Of a stretch of DNA of 64,000 bases, positions 1-33,525 are shown piece after piece (positions within the stretch are counted from its first letter, which is position 1; each line of letters opens with the position of its first letter). Below the pieces are notes generated by a model. That model searched no databases. It was not told the origin of the DNA and saw nothing but the letters and a program-made list of their open reading frames with translations. A program made the position numbers and the translations under genes. The DNA comes from Gambelia wislizenii (Eukaryota > Chordata > Lepidosauria > Squamata > Crotaphytidae), in contig JAUMIR010000004.1 of the NCBI GenBank assembly GCA_030847615.1, positions 227,768,501-227,832,500 of the forward strand, given 5' to 3'.

Positions 1-453
1 TTAAATGATGACTTGACAATTAACTGAACGGCCAAGAGTGTTGAAGTTTGTCATGCAGGTTCAGACATACTCAAGGTCACCACTCAAGCATTCACAATTA
101 GTTCTCCCTGATTTGTCTGAAAGGTAGAAACACAGTCTCGTTATTTAATAGACAGACCGTGTAGGTCAGATGAGAAACCTGTGCTCAGCTAAATGATGCT
201 TTTGTAGAACTTCCATCAGCCCTAGAAACTATGACTCATGGCCAAAAATGATGTTGCAGTCAAGGCATATTTGGAAGCTTTGTGTTCTCACTCCTGAAAC
301 AGGTTGTTATGTAAGGTGTTTAGCCAGGCCACCAAAGAACATGGATATAACCTTTCTTTTGATTTTGTGCATTCTTACACGTGGAATATTGGTGGTTTTG
401 AGCTGTTTCAAAGTTCCTAGCTAAGGGACAACAGCAGCTCATAATTTGTAGGC
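1..453. other. RANBP9 intron, no recognised element
   Basis: Upstream intronic sequence of RANBP9; the preceding exon is outside the window. I see no exon, RNA gene or repeat here. Confidence 0.5.
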
Positions 454-1526
454 TCTCTCTCTCTCTCTGGCTTTTCTTCGCAAACAAAGATTCAGGAAGG
501 ACTCATCCCGCGCTTTCTGCAAGTGCGCTGATGACTAAAAAGGCCATTCCGAGATAAACAAGTCCGGTTGCAGAAAGCACAGCAGAGGGTCTCCTTGAGT
601 GATGTTTCCGGGTTGTGATTCTTTCTACGTTGTCGTTTTTCTTCAAGACTTGTTCGGCGTGAGCTCTCAAATAAGGCTGAAGCATTGAGGATAGTGCGTC
701 TCCATGCCTCCCAATGTGAGGCCATGGCGGACCATTGTTGGTGATCAATTTGGCCAAGTCTGAGATGTTGTTTCAGGAAGTCCTTCTATTGCTTTTTTGG
801 AGCGCCCCTCTTACGCTGACCCGTGGCGAGTTCACCGTAGAGTACTATTTTTGGGAGGCGATGATCCTCCATCCTAGAAACATGCCCTGGCCAGCACAGC
901 TGTGTTCTCAATATCATGGCCTCAATGCTGGCGATCCCTGCTTGCTCAAGGACAGCAACATTTGTCACATAGTCAGTCCAGTGTATATTTAGGATTGTGC
1001 GTGTACAGCGCTGATGAAAGCGTTTGAGGAGTCGTAAGTGGTGGTGATAGGTGACCCATGTTTCAGTCCCATAAAGGAGAATAGACAGTACAATGGCTTT
1101 ATACACACTGATTTTTGTGCTTCGCCTCAGGTGTCTGTTACTCCAGACTCTTTTGTAAAGTCTTCCAAATGCACTATATGCCTTTGCTAATCTGTGATCA
1201 ATCTCTTTGTCAATCTTGGCATCTGAGGAGATGATGCTTCCCAGGTAGATGAACTGCTGAACGGACCTAAGCACAGATTTGCCTACAGCAATGTGGGGAT
1301 GGTGGTGTTCATCCTGTGGTGCAGGCTGGTGGAGAACTTCCGTTTTCTTCAGGTTGACTTGCAGCCCAAACAGCTCTGTAGCTGTTGCAAAGCAGGATGT
1401 TAGGCGCTGCAGAGCTGTTTCCTTCAAGCCTGTGCAATGGATTTTTCTGTTGGAGCGCAGCGTGCACAGAACTAGCCTCACCCTTTAATAGCAACAAGGT
1501 CCTCGGGTCATAGGTTTGATTAGAGT
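454..1526 (-). mobile_element. 5'-truncated LINE with (AG)n 3' tail, copy 1
   Basis: A non-LTR retrotransposon on the minus strand. Its 3' end is the (CT)n run at about 454-469 (an AG-repeat tail on the coding strand). Just inside it is an A/G-rich stretch shared with copies at 6052 and 22722. It encodes the C-terminal part of a reverse transcriptase polyprotein. The 11-mer aatttgtaggc occurs just outside the tail (443-453) and again at 1531-1541, 1548-1558 and 1566-1576 past the truncated 5' end, as expected of a target-site duplication. The LINE clade is not assigned; the protein style resembles the F52C9.6-like/RTE-type proteins common in animal genomes. Confidence 0.8.
495..1481 (-). pseudogene. 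LINE reverse transcriptase C-terminus (broken)
   Basis: The frame from 1481 down to 786 gives 231 residues with the pattern YLGSIISSDAKIDKEIDHRL, then a LLYGTETWV-like block, a CTRTILNIHW block and a WPGHVSRMEDHRLPK block, all typical of the post-catalytic region of LINE polymerases. It stops early after GAPKKQ, where copy 2 reads GAPKKRYKD. The C-terminal tail continues in another frame at 725-495 and contains a Cys2His-Cys type finger (CAFCNRTCLSRNG, then HQRTC). The catalytic RT core is missing because of 5' truncation, so it is not functional. Confidence 0.8.
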
Positions 1527-1576
1527 TTCCAATTTGTAGGCACGGTCAATTTGTAGGCAATTTCCAATTTGTAGGC

Positions 1577-2789
1577 ATGGTAAAGCAAAATGGATATGTA
1601 CAATTGTCCCAGAATAATTTCTATTTGAATTTCAGTCATTGCATACAATATGCTATCAGAATTATTTGTAACTCATGGCACAGAATAGTTCTGTAGTGTT
1701 ATTCTGTATTCTTCAATTTCAGAAGGTAGAAGCCAAATTAGAAATGAAGTAATCTTGAATTTATCATAATTAACTAAGCTGTAGAGCACTAACAGTTGGA
1801 TTGGAATCCCAATTTGAAGCATGAATGTGTATACCAGTATACTGTAAAAATGTGTCCAGCCTGAAACCTTTAATCTTACTTTTTTTTTAATGTTAATATG
1901 CCTGGGAAGATCATGTGCAAACATACACACAGAGTGAGGGGAGCAGGGAGAGGAAGAGAGAGGGAGGGAATGCAGTCCCAACTGGGGTTGGGATGTGGAG
2001 TAAAATGCTGGATCTTCCATCACTTTCAAAATCCTTTTGGCTTACTCTTCCCAGCCCTGTTATGGATAGATTTACACCCATGGAGTTTTCTGTGGGCCTG
2101 TATTGAATGAGGTAAACATACTCTATCACCATGAAGAGGCTCCTTTCCACTCCAGAAGACCTCCCTCTGCTTCATCCTTACCCTTCTGGGACAACCTTTC
2201 AAGGGAAGTTGTAATAATTAATATATATTTGAAACTTTAAAATGTGCATCCTACAGATTTTCAGGGCACTCACATATAAGAATGTGTTGAAGCAGAGGGT
2301 TGCATTGCAAAATGTGGATGTCTGTCTTACTTGTTTGGAAAATGTTGATTTTTTTGTCAGTGTTATTTTTTTGCCAGTAACATTCTGATGTTTCTGAATG
2401 TAGTGCAAGATTCTGTATGAGATCCATGCCTCCCTCTCCGTAACATTGTATGCTGTGCTCATGGTAGCCATTTTTAAGAGTCTCACTGAAAAGAGAAATG
2501 CTTTACAGGATTCTCACTGCTAAATCCATATACACATTTTTAAATGCTTGCCAGACTTTGATGTAAGTACAGCTACCTGATCTGCTGTGGGACCATGTAT
2601 ATTTATGGGCTATATTTATTGGCAATTTCATTTATTCTTCAATTTATTTTTTTTTATGTAGTGATTGGTTGAATATCCATTATTTTTCTTTTTTTGAAAG
2701 AGCTTTGCAAATAATGTAATGTGATTACTGGTTTTATGTATAAAATGACTGGAATATAAGTAGTGACCATTACTCTTGTTCATATTACC
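1577..2789. other. RANBP9 intron, no recognised element
   Basis: AT-rich intronic DNA. I see no exon, structured RNA or clear repeat in it. Confidence 0.4.
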
Positions 2790-3130
2790 ATATACTGTAT
2801 ACTCAAGTTTAAGTCAAAAAATTTATGCCAAAAATTGACCCCCAAAACCTGCGGTTGACTTATACACAGGTCAGTACAGTGATCCTGCTTGAAAAAATGG
2901 TGGCGGTTGCTCATTGGAATTTCTCTGCTTTGGTGGGGAGAGCAAAGGGGCACCCCCACCAATATAGGGGGGGCGGGTCAGTGCTTCTTTGGGATTCCCT
3001 GCTGGGGGGAAAAAGGGGGAGTCAACACTTCTTTTACAGGAGGCTCTCCTCTGAAGACCTACGACAAGTCATACCAAAGCAAGCATCACAAAAAGCCTTC
3101 ATGTTTCCAAGTGACCGAGTGCTGGATATG
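2790..3130. mobile_element. Partial DNA-transposon-like element (gtataa-end family)
   Basis: Begins with accatatactgtatactcaa and contains attgacccccaaaacctgcg followed by gttgacttatacacaggtca. The same series, in reverse complement, forms the right end of the 34109-35700 element. Internally it is GC-rich. The far end is not visible; CR1 sequence begins at about 3137. Confidence 0.4.
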
Positions 3131-3136
3131 CTGGCA

Positions 3137-3183
3137 AATCATAGAATCATAAGATTTAGAAGAGACTGCAAGGGCCAAAGTTA
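3137..3183 (-). repeat. CR1 3'-end scrap
   Basis: The run catagaatcataagattta and agagactgcaagggcca is the reverse complement of the usual CR1 3' end (cccttccaactctatgattct). It is a short reverse-orientation remnant next to the plus-strand CR1 copy. Confidence 0.4.
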
Positions 3184-3198
3184 GGAAGTTCTGCTCAA

Positions 3199-3836
<638 letters not shown>

Positions 3837-4745
3837 CCTAATGTTTAGGTGGAATCTCTTTTCTCTTTTCTGTAAGTTGGATCCGTTGCTCCAGACCTTT
3901 CACCATTTTGGTCACCATCCTCTAGATGTGCTCCTGCTTGTCAATATCCTTCTTGAATTTTGGTGCCCGGAACTGGTCACAGTATTCCAGATGAGGTCTG
4001 ACCAAAGCAGAATAGAATGTTACTATCACTTCCCTTGATTTAGACACAATACTCCTATTGATGCAGCCTAGAATCACATTGGCTTTTTTAGCTGCTGCAT
4101 CACACTGTTGATTCATGTTCAGCTTGTGGTCTACTAAGACTCCTGCATCCCTTTCACATGTCCTGTTGTCAAGTCAGGTGTCCCCCATCCTATCAGTATA
4201 TTTCATTTTTACTACCTAGGTGTAGTACCTTAACATTTCTCCCTATTGAAATTCATTTTGTTAGTTTTGGCCCTGATTTCTAATCTGTTACGGTCATTTT
4301 GAATTTTGACCTTGTCCTCTGGGGTATTCACTACCCCTCCTTATTTGGTGTCATCTGAAAATTTGATAAGCAGGCCCTCTATTCCATTATCCAAGTCATT
4401 GATAAAGAAGTTGAATAGCATTGGACCCAGGACAAATCCCTATGGCACCCCACTATTCATTCTCTCCAGGATGAAGAGGAGTCATTCGTGAGCACCCTTT
4501 GGATTTGGCTGGTCAACCAATTACAAATCCACCAAACAGTCATATTGTCTAACCCACATTTTACTACCTTGTTTGCAAGAACAAACAAAAGATCTGAAAT
4601 AAAGATATGTGAATGGGTAGTGTTGAATTCTTCCATCTTTGCATATACAGCAGTCTTGCTGCCATGGTCATATACCAAAGTAGTCTTCCATGACTCTTTC
4701 CCAGCTGTAAAAAAAAAGGAGCTTCTTTGTCAGAGGCTTTGTTAA
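3837..4745 (-). mobile_element. CR1 LINE fragment, minus strand
   Basis: Reverse-oriented CR1 copy covering the reverse transcriptase palm. On the minus strand one reads a GVPQGSVLGPMLF-type block, then a KFSDDT block (catalytic Asp-Asp kept, near 4350), and further on the [17 protein letters not shown] and [12 protein letters not shown] blocks. Frames are broken by indels, and about 130 bp is missing before the 3' end compared with the neighbouring copy. It lies tail to tail with the plus-strand copy at 3199-3836. Confidence 0.8.
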
Positions 4746-5438
4746 CTGAGGTATGCTGGTATATGCATGCCGAGATGCTAAGATTACTTATTTGATTTCA
4801 GTTTGAAGCTTTTATAACTTGTGAGTACACACAAGACTGGGCTGTAGTAAGTATCCAGTAAGTGATGGTAATTACTGAGAACAATAGTGGCTTTCCATGA
4901 AATGGAAAGTGAATGTTTATGCTGTTTACTTGATAGCCATAAATATTAATGTTCCTAACTGAACACATAGCTCAGGTATTTGATCATAAAGTAAGCTCTG
5001 GTGAGCATTCAGATGGGCATAGTGGATATCCCATTGGTTAGCATCCCCTTGATTCTGGACTTTGATGGCTTCCTAGTTTATAGATCTAGTAAGATACCCA
5101 CAGCAGTAAATGTTCTGAGCAGGACGTACATCTTAGTTTAATGCTGTCTGTGTGATTTTTTTTTTAAGTTCGATGGAATGCTTTCTTGGACTGCAGCCTA
5201 TGTTATCAGATGGAAGTGGGTAGAAGACCATGAAAACTATGCCAAATAAAACTTGTTAGGCTTTAAGTTTTCATAAAACCCTTTGTTTTAGCAGTAAATA
5301 TAAACCGATATAAATGTATCATTTATAATATTTAATCACACATTCAATTCTCCCCCCCATTTCTTTTTAACATAAAAGGCTAGCTTTTAATTCAGTACTT
5401 GATAGATAGTTGTGAATCATTTTAAGTGGTTGTAAGGG
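4746..5438. other. RANBP9 intron, no recognised element
   Basis: AT-rich intron. I see no exon or named repeat. Confidence 0.4.
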
Positions 5439-5533
5439 AAAGCCAGCATGGGTAATGGTTTGAGCATTGGAATGTAACACTAGATAGTTCAGCCATGGAA
5501 ACCCATTGGGTGACTTTAGGCAAGACACACACT
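5439..5533 (+). mobile_element. Sauria-type tRNA SINE, degraded 5' part
   Basis: The block agccagcatgggtaatggtt followed by tgagcattgga matches the tRNA-derived head (A-box region), and gccatggaaacccattgggt follows. The 3' tail is missing. Older or more diverged than the other SINE copies. Confidence 0.5.
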
Positions 5534-6051
5534 CTAAGTTTTATCCTGTTGAAGTACAGTAATACTTTTCAGTGAGAAGGTCTTCCTTCCCTTTTCCTCC
5601 GCCTCCTCCTCTCCTCTTGCCTTGCTATTGATAAGACATACATTTCCTTTGAAATAGCCAAGGGGAACAAAGTGATCCTTGTTAAACAATGCTACACCAC
5701 ATTTGACTAACTGTAAAGGGAACCAAGGTAATTTCCACCCCCTCATTAAACCTTCCCCCCAGTGTTGCTCCTAACATGATTTGGGTTGGAAAACAGCCAG
5801 TTTTGCACGCACAGAGAATTTAGGAGGCAATACAATAGTGCGGAAGGGAACCAAAACATGATTTTGAGATGGCTTGGGTAATGTGGAGATTTGGGGGCTG
5901 AAAAAGGCACTAATTTAAATAGAATGAGAGATCTGAGGAGGTCTGCAAAACAAGGTCACGGAGCCACATGCAGCCCATGGGCTACCCTTTCTTTCCCCAC
6001 CTTGTCCATGTAATGTGTAATTTAACATCTCTCTAGTGTGGCTATGAAGTC
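5534..6051. other. RANBP9 intron with a faint repeat scrap
   Basis: No exon seen. The string gagccacatgcagcccatgg near 5960 resembles the ends of hAT-type MITEs seen at 27930 and 41790 but is too short to call. Confidence 0.3.
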
Positions 6052-6938
6052 TTCTCTCTCTCTCTCTCTGGCTTTTCTTCGCAAACAAAGATTCAGGAAG
6101 GACTCATCCCGCTCTTTCTGCAAGTGCGCTGATGACTAAAAAGGCCATTCCGAGATAAACAGGTCCGGTTGCAGAAAGAACAACAGAAGGTCTCCTTGGG
6201 TGATGTTTTTGGGTTGTGATTCTTTCTGTGTTGTCGTTTCTCTTCAAGACTTGTTGAAGACTTGAGTTCTCAAAGGCGTGAGTTCTCAAATAAGGCTGCA
6301 GCATTGTGAATAGTACGTCTCCATGCCTCCCGATGTGAGGCCAGGGCGGACCACTGTTAGTGATCAATTTGGCTAAGCCTGACATGTTGTTTCAGGGAGT
6401 CCTTGTATCGCTTTTTTGGAGCGCCCCTCTTACGCTGACCCGTGGTGAGTTCACCGTAGAGTAGTATTTTTGGGAGGCGATGATCCTCCATCCTAGAAAC
6501 ATGCCCTGGCCAGCGCAGCCGCGTTCTCAATACCATGGCCTCAATGCTGGTGATCCCTGCTTGCTCAAGGACAGCAACATTCGTCACATACTCAGTCCAG
6601 TGTATATTTAGGATTGTGCATAGACAGCGCTGATGAAAGCGTTCGAGGAGTCGTAGGTGGTGGCGATAGGTGACTCATGTTTCAGATCCATAAAGGAGGA
6701 TAGACAGTACAATGGCTCTATACACACTGATTTTTGTGCTTTGCCTCAGGTGTTTATTGCTCCAGACTCTTTTGTGAAGTCTTCCAAATGCACTATATGC
6801 CTTTGCTAATCTGTGATCGATCTCTTTGTCAATCTTGGCATCTGAGGAGATGGTGCTTCCCAGGTAGGTGAACTGCTGAACGGACTTGAGCACAGATTTG
6901 CCGACGGCAATGTGGGGATGGTGGTGTTCGTCCTCAGT
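6052..6938 (-). mobile_element. 5'-truncated LINE with (AG)n 3' tail, copy 2
   Basis: Same family and orientation as copy 1. The (CT)n run at 6052-6069 is followed by a near-identical 3' end. Minus-strand frames at 6675-7010 and 6357-6587 give the same YLGSTISSDAKIDKEIDHRL and WPGHVSRMEDHRLPKI blocks. A 27-bp internal duplication near 6250-6290 (two spaced copies of gagttctcaaa) is absent from copy 1. Alignment with copy 1 stops at about 6938. No target duplication was recognised. Confidence 0.8.
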
Positions 6939-7188
6939 ATGTCTGGAAACACCCCAGTCTTTCTTGTTCCATGCTGTTCTTGGCAAAGATAATGCAGATT
7001 CTGGTTCCATGGACTACAGTGGTTGCAACATTTTTATTTCCTCTCTCTTTTTAAGTTTAATATCAACAAGCATACTCGAGTTACACAAAATGCACACAGA
7101 TTGCCTTTTTTCTTGAAAAGTGATGAATGTTTACTAAGAATTACTTATTACTTATCATACACTGGTTAGTTATTTTGCCAAACGTTAC

Positions 7189-7420
7189 TTGTTGTGTGCC
7201 TTCAAGTCATTTTCGACTTATGTCAGCCCTAAGGGGATCCTCTCATGGTGTTTTCTTGGCAGAATTTGTTCAGAAGTAGTTTGTGTTTGCCTTACTCTGA
7301 GACTGAGAAAGTGTGACTTGCCCAAGGTCACCCAGTGGATTTCCATGGCTGATCGGGGATTTGAACCCTGGTCTCCCAGTGTCCTAGTCCAGCACTCAAA
7401 CCACTTCACTGCACTGGCTC
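7189..7420 (-). mobile_element. Sauria-type tRNA SINE
   Basis: Reverse orientation: starts with gttgtgtgccttcaagtcat (tail), passes gtgacttgcccaaggtcacc, then gggatttgaaccctgg (B-box, tRNA-like) and gtccagcactcaaaccactt (A-box side). Nearly full length. Confidence 0.85.
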
Positions 7421-8387
7421 AAGAATATCTCAAGACTTTCATTAAAGTCAAAAAGTTAATTGAATAAAGTTTGAATACAGTTAATTGAATAACATTGAAA
7501 CAATGATCCGTCAACAGAACAGGTTGCTTTACTATGATTTACCAGTCAATTTCTTATTTCAGTCATATCCATGAGATTGTGATTGGGCATCTCTGTGTTA
7601 TGTTTTTCTCAGCAAAGATTTCATGCAGCCACCAGGATTTCTCTTTCCCAAACTACTACGGGACATATGTATACTAGGGAGCATATGTGTTGTTTTTTTC
7701 ACTTGTTTTCCTGTGTTTAACTCTCTACTCACACTTACTGTTCCCTGGAAGTATCCAGTAAATCTTTACCTAATTTCCTTAGAATTACAAAAGCCAAGCC
7801 ATTTTCATTTGAAAAGTCATTCACCCTGTGCTTCTGATAAAAATGATGTCACTTAATCTAACCTGGGATACTAATGTTGGTTACATTACTCCCAAGTGCA
7901 TTAAGAAAGGAATGCAAAATAGACTTGTACAGCAAGAAGACCATTAATTACATGTAGATTACAATGGAAGAGAAATTATCTCCTTAATATTTGAGGAAGA
8001 GAGCACAACCCTTTTCAATAGAAGGCCAAGATTCTGCTTAAAATAGTCTTCTTGGGGTGTTGTTAAATTGAACTGCTTATGCTTCTATGTCATTCTTACA
8101 AATCAGTAATATTCTCAATAGATTGAAAGTGCAATACAATAATTAGCCTATTTGTGTAAAAGTTTTCCCTGGGACTTCAGTAATCTTTAAAATTTTAGAC
8201 TGAAATATATGACTGGAACTGTACTGTGTTTATGTCTGTAGTCTATCAAAAGAACATACCTGTGCGTTTATTCATTATAGAGTTGTAGAGTTATAAATAA
8301 CTCAAAGGTTTTCTAGTAGCATTGGTCTATTTTGAAATACTTATTTATGAAAAACAAAAAGATAAAACTTTTATTTCATTTTTACAG
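7421..8387. other. RANBP9 intron, no recognised element
   Basis: The last kilobase before the first visible exon. It ends in a pyrimidine-rich tract and acceptor AG at 8386-8387. Nothing else recognised. Confidence 0.45.
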
Positions 8388-31477
<23,090 letters not shown>

Positions 31478-32270
31478 CTATGCATATGAAGACGTTTGAG
31501 GTGTGTAATGTGGCATATATTCAACATGAAAGTAGACCAGCTCTGCCAACTGGGAGTTTGGATTTTTTAAATTATGTACTAAGGACAGGTCTGTTGCTTT
31601 ACATTGCTTCCTAGTTTACAGCATGACGCAAATGATTTTCTAAACTACTGTTAGGAGAAGTTTTCCATCTTTAACCAGAGTAAAATATCATCTGTAACAT
31701 CAGGTCAACAAATCCTTGAATTGTTCCAAACAAACCAAAAAGGCCCTACCTCCTGAAAGATAGGGTCAAATAGATAATGTTGTGGATGTGTTAGTATGTG
31801 GGTGATGTAAACTTCAAGCAGGATAATTTGCCAACTTTCACCCCCATTATTATATAGATCAATCAGTGTAATTTGCAAAATGCATAAATACCTGACAGTT
31901 TGGCTGTATAGTATTGATGGGAAGAAATTTTTAATGTGTACTGTAAAACTTGAAATACTCAGGAGCTGAGTGAATATGTTTGTTGCTACTTAAAATCTCA
32001 ACCTGTTTCCTAGTGGTTTTTGTTTTAACATGGTCTTTTCAACTCTGTTTCCTGTTTAATTGCAGACAACTTATGTTGTAGACTCACCTGTTTAACTGTT
32101 GTATTATAACAGTATTACATGTCAACACAGTGTGGTTATGGCCTATTTATATAAAAACCAAATATTTAGTCAATTTCAGTCTTAATTTAATCTTTGTACA
32201 CCCTGCATTTTTAAAAGTGCTTAAATGAGTACTCTTATTGCAATAAAATGTAGTGATATCATCATTAACC
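31478..32270 (+). other. RANBP9: RANBP9 3' UTR (inferred)
   Basis: Sequence after the stop up to the first good AATAAA. The end is inferred, not observed. Confidence 0.5.
32242..32247 (+). promoter_or_regulatory. RANBP9: Candidate polyadenylation signal of RANBP9
   Basis: AATAAA 765 bases after the stop codon, with GT/T-containing sequence following. Confidence 0.5.
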
Positions 32271-33457
32271 AGCCATTAAATACTTCTACTTATGGGAGGA
32301 TGGCTACCTTACCTTTTTGCTTGTCTTATGTTTTGGATCTGAGGAAGTAACTTCTAAATTTAAATTTAGATATGACTGCTATGGAGAAAGTGACATTTGC
32401 TGAGACAAGGTCATGTTCCTGTGTCAGGCTAGGGTTGCGTGCATTAAATAGATGGGGACAGACAGGTTTGTGTGTTCAGCTTGCTGTCATTCATTAAGAC
32501 ATCTGTTGTTCTGATGGTAGTGGCAAAACAATTTTCCTCCTTTCTCTTTCATCATTGCCCAAAGCCTGCTGGCAAAGTGTTTCCTAGCCCTTGAAATCTG
32601 TTCTTAGGGTATATACGTGGGACAGGATGCAGGAAGGGCCATCCTTGTTGGAGAGATGCCACTCTGCTGGCTAGTGCCCATTTGCTCACAGACTTCAGTT
32701 TTGTTAACAGTGAGAAGATTGATCAGTCGGAAACTAGCAATGATAAATTTATTTTTGTTGCCTTTACACATAGAACGCAACACTGTACAAGGGGAAAAAT
32801 TCACATTTCACACAAGGCATATAATGGGTCAGTTGGGTCTCCCTTTATCAGTCAGTTTAATAATAAATGTGATAGACTGCAAGTATACTCCGCTATGAGC
32901 CTAACCACTTAAAAGAGTAAGGTACAAAGCTGTCTGCTGCTATAATATTCACTGTTTTGTGTTCACATTCATGTTATTTCATAGCAGAGGAAAGCAATTG
33001 GTACCCCTGAGATGCTTTTGAACTACAAAAACAAAATCTCTATCAACCACATCTTTGCAGATTTATTTTGGGAGAGCACCCTGTTGCTGAGTCCTTATTT
33101 TTAGTATCTACACAATTTGGTAGTTGTGAAACCAGCCTTTTATTCAGGAATGGATAAAATACTATCTGCTTAAGAGACTCACCTGGCGGACAAGCAAGAA
33201 CTGAATTGGATGACATGTAAGAATTTAGAAGACCCAGGACAAGGTCCAACTGGACCACAGTGTTACAAAGAGTAAACATGTTCCAGAAAAACATATAGTA
33301 TTAGTAAGCTTGAATATAACATTTGTACAAAGTTACAGAAATGTAGGAGAAAACCTATTGAACAATTTTGCACAATGTAAAGATAACGAAAATCCATTTG
33401 TTCATTGTTACATATAGTGATATTCTACAAGTCGGTTGTCAAAATCCTTTTAAGGTT
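32271..33457. other. Convergent 3' gap between RANBP9 and NOL7
   Basis: Holds the NOL7 3' UTR on the minus strand and possibly extended RANBP9 3' UTR. No exon or repeat recognised. Confidence 0.45.
33062..33067 (-). promoter_or_regulatory. NOL7: Candidate polyadenylation signal of NOL7
   Basis: AATAAA on the minus strand about 390 bases after the NOL7 stop. Another lies at 33139-33144, closer to the stop; which one is used cannot be told from sequence. Confidence 0.4.
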
Positions 33458-33525
33458 TCAGGGGATTATCTTTGAAGACATCCAGCGTTTTGTAAATTGC
33501 TTAGCTTTTTGCTTTTCCATTTCAC
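33458..33525 (-). CDS. NOL7: NOL7 exon 8
   Basis: Encodes EMEKQKAKQFTKRWMSSKII then Pro and TGA (33460-33458). Acceptor cccctag. The KQ.AK.F..RWM pattern matches the family C-terminus. Confidence 0.88.
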
